Shown here: positions 35,301-44,633 of the stretch, in pieces
Layout: each line of letters opens with the position of its first letter
Numbering within the stretch: position 1 is the first letter of the stretch
NCBI GenBank assembly: GCA_964017045.1
Contig: OZ024794.1
Coordinates: 49,481,013 to 49,545,012 of the forward strand
Length of the DNA stretch: 64,000 nucleotides
Reading direction: 5' to 3'
DNA from: Omphiscola glabra
Lineage: Eukaryota > Mollusca > Gastropoda > Lymnaeidae
Made by a program: the position numbers and the translations under genes
The notes under the pieces: model-generated
What the model was told of the DNA's origin: nothing
Databases searched by the model: none
Seen by the model: the letters and a program-made list of their open reading frames with translations, nothing else

Positions 35301-38091
35301 CTATCTCAGCTACCATAAACCTAAGTGTTATTTATTCTGAAATTTTTCTTCAAAAACAATTTACAAAGAAAATTCTCATTTTTAAAGAGATTTTCATACT
35401 TTTTTTTTATGTGCAACTTTATATTGGGTTTCTTTTTTTATTGATAGGATTACACACAGTTTTTTGTCTGTGCAAAAAAAAAATGTTCATTGAAATAAAT
35501 TCCCTCAAATTCAAAAGATTGTTACTTGACATCATCTAATGCAGTGGTTCTCAACCTTCCTAATGCCGCAACCCTTCAATACAGTTCATCATGTTGTGGC
35601 GACCCCCAACCACAAAATTATTTTCATTGCTACTTCATAATTGTAGAGTCTTAGGCGACCCCTTTGAAAGGGTCATTTGAATGGTTTATAGAATTGTTAA
35701 TCTCTTCTAGACTAAAAACTAAACTAATGGGACATCATTTTATCTTTTCCCTCGCGTTTTTTAAAATAAATTTATTCGTCAATTGAATGAAGAATGTATA
35801 AGTATAAGTTTAAATTTCTTCGTGATAAATTGAGAATCCATGGGCCACAATATTTGACGTGGCGGGCCGCATGTGGGCCATGGGTTTGTCACCCCTGCTT
35901 TCATCAATAAAATTTATCAAATAGTCGGCTCTAAACAGCTCCCCATTGTTTCAGTTCAATGTGGAATCCTAAAAACACAGATTGCTTTTTTTAAAACCCC
36001 TTGATTGTCTCTGGGAGTTTCTATTTGGTAGGTAAAAAAACAAATGGCATAAAAGGTTTCATGTAGGACACAATTGAAGAAAAAGATGCAACAAGAATTT
36101 AAAGAAAACAAAATTAACGATTGCTTTTGAAGAAGAAATTTTGCAGACCTGAAAAGGAAATTTTGCAGACCTCAGAGCTTATTTTGTTTGTCCACTGATT
36201 CAATGGCTGGTTTGTTTTCAACAATATGCTAAGATTCACCATGCATTGTTTTTTTTACATTTAAATCCTAATTTTTAAATCTTTAGAGCAGTTGTATAAT
36301 TTTAGTTTTTACTAATAAATTAATGAGAGCGTTGTCATACCAGGTACTTACCATATTTTCACGCATATAAGATGCACCTGTATATTAGACGCACCCATAC
36401 ATAAGATGCAGGTTTTGACGATTTGTGTAAAAAATATTTTACATAAGACCCACCCATATATAAGAGGCAGGTTTTGACGATTTGTGTAAACTAAAATTAC
36501 ATAAGACGCATGCGTCTTAGTCATCTTCTGCAATGAGCAATTTATATCCAGTGGTTTCCTTTCCTTTATCTAAAATGAAAATTTGCCCAAGGTATCATCA
36601 CCCGTAAACAAGGGTTCATTACCAGTACCATTTTTATTTTACTGTTAGATCAAAGAATTGGCTGAGGCTGGACCGCAACGATTATTGTTTATTCTTATTT
36701 GTCGCCGGGCCATTAGCAGATGGGTTGAGTACCTTTGTACATACTTATAGTCCTTCATTATCAAACACTGCACCGTTCGTTCTTGATAAAAAAATACTTG
36801 CCATATTTTCGCGCACATAAGACACCAAATTTTAAGGCGCACCCTTATATAAATATAAGACACAGGTTATGACGATTTGTGTAAAAAATGTGTGGGGTAT
36901 GTAAATTTTTTTATAAAATGCGTCTTATACATGCGAAAATACGGTAATAGTATGTGCTATTGATTGGCAACAAAGGCATGCATGTTACAGGTTTATGGTG
37001 AAGTCAGGGAGGCATAGTGGATGAGTTATAACACTTTGGCTTTGAGCACTAACACTTTCAGTTTGGACCTTGAAACTCCTTAACTCAGGGTTAGCATTTA
37101 CTAATCTAAAGTGAAAAGAAGAAGTCATAAAGAAAACCAAATAAATGCCATCATTTTTAAGGCACACAAATTATTTGTTCATTGTAATTTAAAAAAAATA
37201 TTTATAATTTAAATTTTACCAATATGGTTTTGTCTTCTTAAAATTAGGTTTTCGGCCAGAGACACACTACAGATAAATCTGGTAGAAGAATGTTTACGGC
37301 GACATGGCCAGGAGAATTTTATGCAAAAGTTGCCCATGGTTCTGGAAAAACTTCAGATGACACGGGTGCTTAATGAGCTAGAGGATAGAAAAGTTAAACT
37401 TGTAGGAATTTTGCAACCACAACCCAAACAATCATTTCATGCTGATACTTCTACACAGGATCCAACTGAAGTTAAACAATGCACTGAAGTGGTACAAATA
37501 GGGAGCTTAACTGAGGCCAAGTCTCTATACAATGTGCCAGAACGCAGTGGGCAGCCATCTACTGCATGTAGAAGAAACCAGAGAAAAAAATCCTGTGAAG
37601 AGTGCCGTGACCTTAGTGTTAATTTAAATCAACATGAACTCTCCAATGCGTCAACAATTTCATGTGATGGAGGTACAAAATGTAGTCACTGCGCAGAGAA
37701 AACACGTACCTCCAGCAGTGGCTCTGACTCTGTTTTGAAGGATAGCTCTGTCCAATCTGTGCACCAGTCATATCAAACAACGCTGACCTCCAGCTTGTTT
37801 GCTGAAAGGGGCACTGATCAGAGCTGCTTAGATAGTGGACAGTCTGCCAGCTCTACACAAACAATGCCTGTCAATACAGATCTCCTTCCTAACTATCGTA
37901 AATCACCAGTTGCTGCTGAGCTGCAGGACGACCTTCAGATATCTGACAGTGGTCCTCATGCCATTCCACATCCGCACTCTTCTTCAAATCGAACTGTATC
38001 AGCCAAGCAGAAGTCAAATAATAAACCACGGTTACCTGATTTGGAACAAACACAGAAAAAAGAACTTTATGTAGTTCAGACTATAGTTTGA
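17313..38091 (+). CDS. TNFR-type receptor with ZU5-UPA-death cytoplasmic half (18 coding exons, about 1178 aa)
   Basis: Probable cell-surface receptor. Exons: 17313-17367, 17974-18210, 18581-18633, 19127-19227, 22294-22331, 23257-23419, 25058-25242, 25840-26107, 27450-27662, 27915-28120, 29432-29601, 30513-30650, 31093-31244, 32243-32396, 32943-33134, 33564-33794, 34838-34974 and 37248-38091. The phases agree at every junction (3537 nt). Order: signal peptide about 1-18; six-Cys TNFR module 53-89; RRKR 119-122; membrane span about 167-188; linker of about 300 residues; ZU5 about 508-640; UPA about 650-840; death domain about 862-944; Ser/Thr-rich tail with CxxC pairs. ZU5-UPA-death is the module of UNC5 and UNC5CL, but the Ig and TSP domains of UNC5 are absent. 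The exon 2 acceptor may instead be at 17979/17980 (2 aa shorter). By family analogy it should signal to NF-kB or apoptosis; the ligand is unknown. Confidence 0.88.
17368..17973 (+). other. Receptor intron 1
   Basis: AT-rich with long T tracts. The upstream part of an open frame that seems to begin near 17916 is intronic: its poly-T stretch is the pyrimidine tract of the exon 2 acceptor. Confidence 0.6.
17974..18210 (+). CDS. Receptor exon 2: single TNFR cysteine-rich domain
   Basis: The cysteine spacing is C-x11-C-x2-C-x2-C-x9-C-x7-C, with YYKNRDGKC before the cluster and NRDTIC at the end. This is the shape of one TNFR module of the EDAR/Wengen type. There is only one such module. An alternative start at 17980 uses the neighbouring CAG and removes two residues. 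Confidence 0.8.
19127..19227 (+). CDS. Receptor exon 4: basic extracellular stalk with RRKR site
   Basis: Encodes AKQRRKRQNVEHDHN followed by a Ser/Thr-rich stretch. The acceptor is TTTTCAG (19126) and the donor AG|GTACAG (19228), in phase with exons 3 and 5. RRKR fits the furin-type R-x-(K/R)-R consensus about 45 residues before the membrane span. Confidence 0.8.
19228..22293 (+). other. Receptor intron 4 (3.1 kb)
   Basis: AT-rich. A degenerate hAT-like block lies at about 20365-20694: it begins near TTGACCACGACCC, includes GGGGTCGCTTGAG and ends ATAACCGCTG. Otherwise nothing recognisable. Confidence 0.5.
20365..20694. mobile_element. Degenerate hAT/SPIN-like MITE remnant
   Basis: The right end GATAACCGCTG reverse complements to CAGCGGTTATC, close to the SPIN-like terminus CAGCGGTTCTC. 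The left part carries CACGACCC and GGGGTCGC words. Heavily diverged, and no target duplication could be assigned. Confidence 0.4.
23257..23419 (+). CDS. Receptor exon 6: transmembrane segment
   Basis: Encodes WVYITIGVGLVVMLVVIFMA and continues TMLYRRRKRSQRN. That is a hydrophobic span of about 22 residues, followed by a strongly basic stop-transfer run, so the C-terminal side is cytoplasmic. Acceptor TTACCAG at 23256 (phase 1), donor AC|GTAAGC at 23420 (phase 2). Confidence 0.9.
24507..24613. repeat. About 29-bp tandem repeat, 3-4 copies, in receptor intron
   Basis: ACAGAACTCATCCTTACCTG and close variants recur head to tail. The open frame across it is a by-product of the repeat. Confidence 0.75.
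28633..28940. repeat. 39-bp minisatellite, about 8 copies, in receptor intron
   Basis: Units contain TCATTCACTACCTTTATATC and AATTAATAATTATCATG. Most are 39 bp and one is shortened. Because 39 is a multiple of 3 and stops are lacking, both strands show repetitive open frames, which are not genes. Confidence 0.9.
29067..29157. repeat. 20-bp minisatellite, about 5 copies
   Basis: TTAGTAGATGGGAAGTTCTT and variants are repeated head to tail between receptor exons 10 and 11. Confidence 0.8.
29432..31244 (+). CDS. Receptor exons 11-13: ZU5 domain
   Basis: Exons 29432-29601, 30513-30650 and 31093-31244. The segment begins FGTQWQFGGSFSSSGG, then carries VALHVPSNAIPRGEFVDIFG, a clear ZU5 signature (V-x-IP-x-GAI-like), and continues with PLVEYHAEP and RPLCIQLPHS. 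The domain order and the fact that it runs straight into UPA match the UNC5 family and UNC5CL rather than ankyrins, which carry two ZU5 domains. Confidence 0.88.
32243..33794 (+). CDS. Receptor exons 14-16: UPA domain
   Basis: Exons 32243-32396, 32943-33134 and 33564-33794 encode the region between ZU5 and the death domain. It includes VMLYIWDRRLTIRDYLE, SWRHICRPNSKWPLFKPLQ and a C-terminal beta-rich part. Position and length fit UPA (UNC5-PIDD-ankyrin). In UNC5 this domain holds the death domain in a closed, inactive conformation; whether that applies here is inference. Confidence 0.75.
34061..34180. repeat. 60-bp direct tandem duplication
   Basis: TCAGTCAGACTTGCTCAAAC starts at 34061 and 34121. 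The two units are nearly identical. Confidence 0.9.
34626..34832. repeat. 26-bp minisatellite, about 8 copies, ending at the splice acceptor of the death-domain exon
   Basis: Units of the form TATCATGTTATCATATCTAC + ATCAAA. The last unit runs into CTACCGCAG, the acceptor of exon 17 at 34837. The repeat therefore makes up the branch-point and pyrimidine-tract region of that intron. Confidence 0.9.
34838..38091 (+). CDS. Receptor exons 17-18: death domain and Ser/Thr-rich tail
   Basis: Exon 34838-34974 (VDIKRTLSEVMDTEETERLC, EFGITTRDIGNFRKK) joins in phase 2 to 37248-38091 (TLQINLVEECLRRHG, NFMQKLPMVLEKLQMTRVLN). This follows the six-helix death pattern L..LA..LGI...I..F / LL..W....G...L...L....R. 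The last 230 or so residues are low-complexity, with C-x2-C at 1014-1017 and C-x5-C-x2-C at 1037-1046. The stop is TGA at 38089-38091. Confidence 0.85.
35542..35680 (+). mobile_element. SPIN-like hAT element, copy B, 3'-truncated
   Basis: Starts CAGTGGTTCTCAACC and continues CGACCCCCAACCACAAAATT and CTTAGGCGACCCC, the same order as the copy at 40055-40250. The terminal part with the second inverted repeat is missing after about 35680. It lies in the last receptor intron. Confidence 0.8.
35840..35897. mobile_element. Fragment of a second hAT-like family
   Basis: GGCGGGCCGCATGTGGGCCATGGGTTTGTCACCCCTG looks like one terminus of a CAGGGGTGACAAAC-ended element. The partner end was not found nearby. 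Confidence 0.4.
36345..36944. mobile_element. Nested MITE region with ACCGTATTTTCGC-type ends
   Basis: The right end GCGAAAATACGGT (about 36932-36944) mirrors left ends ACCATATTTTCACGC (about 36350) and GCCATATTTTCGCGC (about 36799). ATAAGACGCA-type words and GGTTTTGACGATTTGTGTAA recur internally. Probably two related elements in tandem or nested. Confidence 0.55.
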
Positions 38092-39425
38092 TAAATAGTC
38101 ATCAATCCAAATATTCCACTTAACACATATTTTTATCATTTTGTGTACATTTTTAGCCAAGATAATTTTGTTTTCCTATTTTTTTTTTTATATAAATGGT
38201 AACGAATCAGTCATTGCTTAATCTATTATTAAACCTGTTGCCAATGGAATTTCAGAACAAACTGTAAATACAAATCACTGTCATTTTATAATATTCTTAT
38301 ACATTTTACAATTGTTTCATATTTGTTTTAAAGAAATGGAGTTGCTTACATATATTTAAATCTGCCTTAAACAATTTTTTTTATATAAATGTAGCATTGT
38401 GAAAGTGCTCAGATTTCATTAAGACACTTACAAAATATATGTTAATAGGATTCTTTGTCATTATATTACAAGCACATTAAAAGCAAATCTTCTTAGCAAT
38501 GAAGTTATTGCTACCACAGCTATTGCTAGAACTGTTTCCACAATGGTTCGTGCATGTCTCAACTGTGTTGTGATGCTCTCATTAGAATATTAGTTTTAGG
38601 TCAAAAAATGTGTTGCATTAAGCCACTATAAACACTGCATATGAAAAAAAAGAAGCTCTTAATTACATTTTGATTTGTATACCTGATAATAATTATAATA
38701 ATAATAATTATTATTATAATAATTACCCTTTTTTACCTCCATGTTTTGAAATTCTATAGAGAATAAAAAAATCCTTTTGTATTTTATTTCAAATTATAAA
38801 ATTGTTATTAAGATTGCTATGTATCTACAGTTTTGATATAGTTGTGAACAAAATGTCCTTTGTTCAAATATTTGTTGGCCGTATTGTTAATACGAGTATC
38901 CCCACACTCCATTCTATTATTTTCATACAAATAAATGGATGTGCTTTGTTGAAATGATTATTTTATTAATTTTTTTAACACGAAATTTATATTTTTTAAA
39001 ATGTGCATATATGTTAGAAAATGTGACCATATATACTGTTGTATAATGCATTTGACTGTGTTCATAAAACTATATTTACTTGTTTTTTTACCCTAATTTT
39101 AGCAGCATGGATAAATTATGTTAGATGTGAAATGAACTTAAAGAATAATACAAATGTCTTTTTATACTTTTCTAATTGTTAAAAACATTGAAATTGTCTC
39201 AAATCTGCAATGTTCTTAAAAATGTATATTTTTATATTTTAAAGTTAGTTATTTATTGCACAGCAGTAGTAACAAAAGAAAATTTACCATGGGATAGTGT
39301 TGTTAGTGTAAATTTAAAATTGTTTTCCATTTATTTTTCTTCCATCACAATGAAAGTGAGAGACTTTTTTTGTTTTTGAAAAGTTATTTGGACCTCTAAA
39401 TTGTAAATAAATTTAATTCGGTTTT
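38092..39425 (+). other. Probable receptor 3' UTR and flank
   Basis: AT-rich and non-coding, with AATAAA at about 38931 and 39407 that could end the transcript. An (ATA/ATT)n palindromic tract is at about 38690-38727. Confidence 0.45.
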
Positions 39426-39485
39426 ACTTCACACCAAGTCTGGTTTCCTCAGCATTTCTCTCTTCCTTCACAGAAACTGTCATCT

Positions 39486-39572
39486 TTTATGGTGCATTCT
39501 CACATCTTTTATAGTGCATTTTCACATCTTTTATGGTGCATTTTGTCATCTTTTATGGTGCATTTTGTCATC
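39486..39572. repeat. Minisatellite (about 22-bp unit), left part
   Basis: Four to five units of ATCTTTTATGGTGCATTTTG. The same repeat resumes at 40406-40489, on the other side of a LINE fragment. Confidence 0.9.
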
Positions 39573-40405
39573 TTGCAAACGAAATGCCTATCTTGCACTT
39601 GTCCGTACACTTTTAGAATATGGTGCAATCATCTGGGACCCATACCTAAAGCAAGACGTGGACAAGTTGGAGCGAATCCAACGTAACGCAATGCGCTTCA
39701 TAGCACGTGACTATAAAACCACCACTCCTGGCCACGTTACTGGCCTCTTAAACAGTTTTGACATCCCCTCCCTCAAGGCTCAAGGACAGACGAGAAAAGA
39801 TCCGCCTAACATTCTTATATAAAGTGGTCATGGGGCAAGTGCCGACAATCCCAGCAAACAATTATCTCACCCCACAGAAGCCAGGTCGATTAATTAGAGC
39901 CAAAGACTCACTAAACACTGACTTAACCTCTGACAACCCCATGAGAAATTACACCCGGAACAATAGCAAATGCTACACTGTGTCTCGGAGTAACACAGTG
40001 CAACATAAACAATCATTCTTTCCACGCACAATAATCGCTTGGAACCACCTAGACCAGCGGTTCTCAACCTTATTAATGTCGCGACCCTTTAATACAGTTC
40101 CTCATGTTGAGGCGACCCCCAGCCATTAAACTATTTTTGTTTCTACTTCATAACTGTAGAGTATATGTGTTTTCAGATGGTCTTAGGCGACCCTGAGATA
40201 GGGTCGCGTGACCCCCAAAGGGGTCGCGACCCACAGGTTAAGAACCGCTGACCTAGACAATACCGCCGTGAACTCGACATCTATCGAAAGCTTCAAGGCT
40301 GCTCTGGCATCTGCTAGGAGCCGTAAGGATGGCAGCTGCTTCCCCAACCGTTGCACATATGCCAGTATATGGATGCAGCAACGTACCCTACCAGAACCAG
40401 AATCG
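39573..40405 (+). pseudogene. 5'-truncated non-LTR retrotransposon (reverse transcriptase C-terminal end), frameshifted and split
   Basis: Conceptual translation gives RTLLEYGAIIWDPYLKQDVD, LERIQRNAMRFIARDY, then after a frameshift near 39775 RREKIRLTFLYKVVMGQVP, SFFPRTIIAWNHLD, and beyond the insertion VNSTSIESFKAALASA. These are the familiar words at the end of Jockey/CR1/RTE-type ORF2 proteins. It starts in the middle of the protein, carries a frameshift and is interrupted by a 196-bp hAT element at 40055. It is therefore dead. Confidence 0.88.
40055..40250 (+). mobile_element. SPIN-like non-autonomous hAT element, copy C, with intact 8-bp target duplication
   Basis: Termini CAGCGGTTCTCAACCT and, reverse complemented, CAGCGGTTCTTAACCT (15 of 16 match). 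Flanked by ACCTAGAC at 40047-40054 and the identical ACCTAGAC at 40251-40258, a textbook hAT duplication. Removing the element restores the LINE reading (WNHLDN..). Interior text matches my recall of the SPIN consensus closely. Confidence 0.93.
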
Positions 40406-40489
40406 TTTATGGTGCATTTTGTCATCTTTTATGATGCATTTTGTCATCTTTTATCATGCCTTTTGTCATCTTTTATGGTGCATTTTCAC
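40406..40489. repeat. Minisatellite (about 22-bp unit), right part
   Basis: Four units of TTTATGGTGCATTTTGTCATC, the same as those at 39486-39572. Confidence 0.9.
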
Positions 40490-42838
40490 TAGAAGACTTA
40501 ATGCTACCGTAACATCAAAAGAAGTACAGAATTGTACACTTAGAGGAGTGAATCACCAATCACAATAAAAATATATATCACATTATGTGTAATGTTTTAA
40601 AAAATTTGACTGATTTTGACACACTCTTCGAGACTGCATCATAAAAAAAAATACCATTTAATAAGTCCATATCATTCTTCCCTGCTAAATTGTTCCCCCA
40701 ACTTCATGTCCCTTGAATGTAGCTCTCACAGAAGCAAACATTGACATAGTCAAATCTACTTTCATGTTTTAACATAATGACGCTTGACATTTAGAATTTT
40801 GAGCTTTCCAAAAGACCAACAGTTTCATTGTTTATTCATAGAATAGATTTCAGGTTTACTTGAAGCTGATACTGGCTTGCTGAAATTTCATAATTTGTCA
40901 TTATGGATGAGTCTGGACTTCCTTACAATAGACACATTTCAATTATATTATTTATTATACAGTCGGGATATGGGAGATAGTGTCAGGATATGGGAGACAG
41001 TGTCAGGGTATGTGAGACAGTATCAGGATGTGTAAGACAGTGTCAGGCGCGGGAGACAGTTTCAGGGGGTGGGAGAAGACCCAGAAAGTCAAGTTTATTT
41101 GCAGCTTGACTGGCATTTTATATCGTGAGTGTGGGGGAAGGGGGTGGCGGGTGCGGGAAATACGTTTTGAAATCGTGATGGAGTCACAAAGACTTCAAAG
41201 AGATCAACAAACCCTTCAGTAAGTACAACTACAAATCAAGAATTGCAACCAAAAAAAAAATGGTTTTATGTGTGTGCGGGTGCTAAAATTGTAACCATCA
41301 TCTTATGAATCTCTATGACGTACAATTATATAGAAAAATTACTTTATTGTTGGGGAAGAAAGAAGCATCGGTGGTTGTTTCACTTGCATACGACCACGAA
41401 GCCAAAATGGTGCTTAGTTACTATACTCCAAGTGAAAACTACTAAAGTTATGGTCAGAAGTTTGTTCTTTGCCAGATAATTTGTAAATTTTATTTCATCT
41501 TTGGGAATTCAGAGCGTCAAAAATCCTCAGATAACTCAATATTTCACCATTTGAATCTCCCCCCCCCCCCCCCCACCCAAAAAAAAAAAAAAAACAAACC
41601 CCAAGGGAGTATTGATGTATTCTGGTCCTACAAGAAAAGGTTTCCGTTTCTGCCTTGTAGGGGGTGACTTTGTTTGTCCCAGAATTTAGCAAGGCAAATG
41701 ACATACACATCATATGGCTTCTTTGCATAAGATCAATAAATAATTTTTATGTTTGAAAACAAAACAACGGGTTGGCACAAACGAAGACACTGTCTTACTG
41801 TTTCAAGCCATGGAGATTTCTTCACGCAAATGAAGGTGTCTAGACAAATAAACCATCTCTTTTTGGGTTAGAGATTATCATTTTAACAAAGTACCAAAAT
41901 GACGTAAATCACTCAGAGTGTCGAGAAGAGGGAAATAGTTCTAACATTATGTTGGAGGAATACTGTGTCTCATCTACTTCACTCTTTACAATCTTTTTTT
42001 CTCTCCATAACTTAAAACCAGTGATGAAGATTGGTATTAATATTGGAAACAATAAAACGTTAACGAAAGCAGATGAAATTGTTGTACCGGTACGGAACTT
42101 TTGCAGTAGCATAGCCGGAAAGGCTTCTGGGATGCCGACTGCTCACAAGTTAGGAATTTTAGTTTGAGTAGCATAATTCTCTGCCACGAGTTAGATCCTA
42201 CCTTCTTAAATATAGCAAAGGTTCTCAGTTTATATTGGGTTAGAGCTAGAGATTTAAAGATTCTTACTTGCAAAATTCATTGGTTTATAGTTTCTGGAGC
42301 CCTTCACGCTTTACCATGCGTGTTTTATTCACCGATACCGGTACCAGGAAGTACAACTGTCCTATCATGTACGACATCTTATTTACAGACTATTTACATG
42401 CAGATTGTATCATTGTCCTACTGGTTAGCTTTGCTACAGTTCAAATATATTTGACTTGAACCTTTGGAGTTTTGTGCGTATGTGTGTGTTATTCTACATT
42501 TTTATATTTCTATGACTCATCCTCACTCCATTTCTGCTCGAGCTCTTCCTTTCTGGTTGAAAACTCCCTTTCTGCTTAAAATCTTTCTTTCTGTTTGAAA
42601 TCGTCCATTCCTTTGTTCATTATTTCTCCCATTTGTCACGCGGCTCATGCAAACAATACTTTTTAAAAGCTGCTTTGTTTCTATCATCGTTTTTTTCTTA
42701 TTGTAAGTATTTTGTTTGCAATCCTTCTGATCTGCTTTTCAAATTTCTCTCTCTTGCCACACTCAGTTCTGGACAAGGCTATGTGATTAAAGTATATATA
42801 GCCTACTCTCTACATTTTATAAGCATTAACTATATAGA
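40490..42838. other. Intergenic, no gene recognised
   Basis: Holds a GTCAGGATATGGGAGACAGT tandem repeat (40963-41075) and a C16/A14 run near 41560-41594. No family motif in any open frame. Confidence 0.5.
40963..41075. repeat. 20-bp tandem repeat, about 5 copies
   Basis: GTCAGGATATGGGAGACAGT and diverged copies in direct succession. Confidence 0.8.
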
Positions 42839-42839
42839 G

Positions 42840-43038
42840 CAAGGGTCGGCAACCATTTGGTAATATTTTGCCAAAATATTTTTAATTCATTCAGTGTCCT
42901 AAGCCTCCAACATTGTATAAAACTTCTATGCTTTTTAAAAAGTTATTATTATTTATTTTTTTGGGGTCTTTCCGCACGTGGCTTTGAAAATCACCCTGCG
43001 TGCCCAGTCTGGCAGATGTGACTTGTTGCCAATCCCTG
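42840..43038. mobile_element. hAT-like MITE with CAAGGGTCGGCAAC ends
   Basis: The left end CAAGGGTCGGCAAC and the right end, reverse complemented, CCAGGGATTGGCAAC match with a few changes. The target duplication is not recognisable. Confidence 0.55.
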
Positions 43039-44313
43039 GAATACAAGATGGAGAGTTATACAAAATAATTTCACAGTTATTTACAAAATAAATGAACGCA
43101 AAGATGTTTGTATTAGTGTGTATTTCTTGTTCTCCAGAATTTAGACATCAATATTGCATCAGTACATGTGTACATGTTACACTTGTTCAAATAATTTAGT
43201 TGTTCCTCAGCACATTCTTAGCTTCAAGGACCAATCGTCTCATTAGTCAACCAAAATAATGTAACCCGATCCCGTTAGTTGGCTTGGCTAGGGCTATGCA
43301 TGATTGCTGAGCTGGCTTTGACACGTGTTAAAATCTTGTCATGAAAGGGATAACATACATTTATTCTTTTACTCTAGTTGAAGTAAGTCGGCATTTGATT
43401 TACTTTCTTCTTACATAGTTGACAAACCGATATACTGTTTTAAAGGAAATAAACCAAATGCGAGGTTAAAAGTAATGTCTCATCACTAAAAATGGGTTCA
43501 TTTTTTTTTTAAAAAGTCTATTTTTAAGTGTATTTACTATGAAGGGTTGAGATAAAACTAAGAATCGTTAAGGCAAGTCATCAATCATACAAGCCGTTTC
43601 GGATTTCATCTTTAAAAAAATAATAATGTTCGCCTTAGCTTTACAATAAAAGACTTATTATAAAACAATCGTGTTACTGTTTAATAAGGGAATTTTAAAA
43701 TGCCACAAGCCACGTTACTAGAAAAAAATGATTTGAGAAAAATAAAGCAACATTTAAAACAAATTGTAACAATTTGAAAAAAAAATACAGTCCAAGATTT
43801 AATTATTTTTTTGTTTGTCCTAGCTATAACGTTTAAATTTTCTTGTTTTGTATTGAACAAATTGAACACTTGGATTTAAATGGATTAGAAATGGAAATAT
43901 ATTTTGTATCCACTTCCTTTACAATCTATCAAAAAATACTTGAAGAAAACCAAGCGCTGGAGACATAGTTGTTGGAAGGCTCAAACATGTTGACTTAGTT
44001 TTAGAAGAATTTATTGACGAACAAATTCCAAAACAGCCTCATAGGAACATGATGGCGAAATGTAAGACTTTGACAGGCATAAATAAACTAATTTTGTGCG
44101 TCAAAACTTATCATCCATGTCCAAAACAATCAAAAATATCTGATAGAGCTAAACTTAACTTAAGGCCGTGGAAGTGCCTCTGGCAATTTCCGGGCATAAA
44201 TCCAACCTTAGTTAACCTCACGGGAGGTGGCTGGCCTGCCGATTGCAGACAAAAGCAAATAAACATTAATGGCAGTGGCTATCCAACTTCAAATAACAGA
44301 TTTTTCTCGAATC
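43039..44313. other. Intergenic, no gene recognised
   Basis: AT-rich. An open frame at 44049-44426 runs into the hAT element that follows and shows no motif, so it is not called. Confidence 0.45.
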
Positions 44314-44321
44314 CTATGGGC

Positions 44322-44625
44322 CAGCATTTCCCAAACTTTTTTTATTTTCTCGTGACCCGGTTATTTTTTATACTTGTCCTTCACGACCCAAAAACATTTT
44401 TATCGCCTATACTGGCCTATAGGTGACATATAACAAAAATTAATTTCCATACGGATTTCATATAGCCTATTATAAGAAAGCATTTAATCATATTAATGAG
44501 TGCGTTACGATAATCTAGATCTAACCTAGATTTTCAAACGTTTTTTTCTTATCTCTTTTAACGACCCGGTAAATTTGCTTTCGTGTCCCGATACCGGGTC
44601 TTGACTCGGCATTTGTTTAACGCTG
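44322..44625. mobile_element. hAT-type MITE (CAGCATTTCCCAAAC end) with 8-bp target duplication
   Basis: Begins CAGCATTTCCCAAAC and ends TAACGCTG. CTATGGGC at 44314-44321 and CTATAGGC at 44626-44633 match at 7 of 8 positions. Interior CGTGACCCGG and CCGATACCGGGTC words are typical of this group. Length 304 bp. Confidence 0.75.
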
Positions 44626-44633
44626 CTATAGGC

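Noticed and set aside
40183..40492. Overlapping frames across the SPIN-like element and LINE
   Set aside because: They join unrelated transposon sequence and minisatellite; no independent gene.
44049..44426. 125-codon frame
   Set aside because: Its last third lies inside a hAT-type MITE and the rest has no family resemblance.
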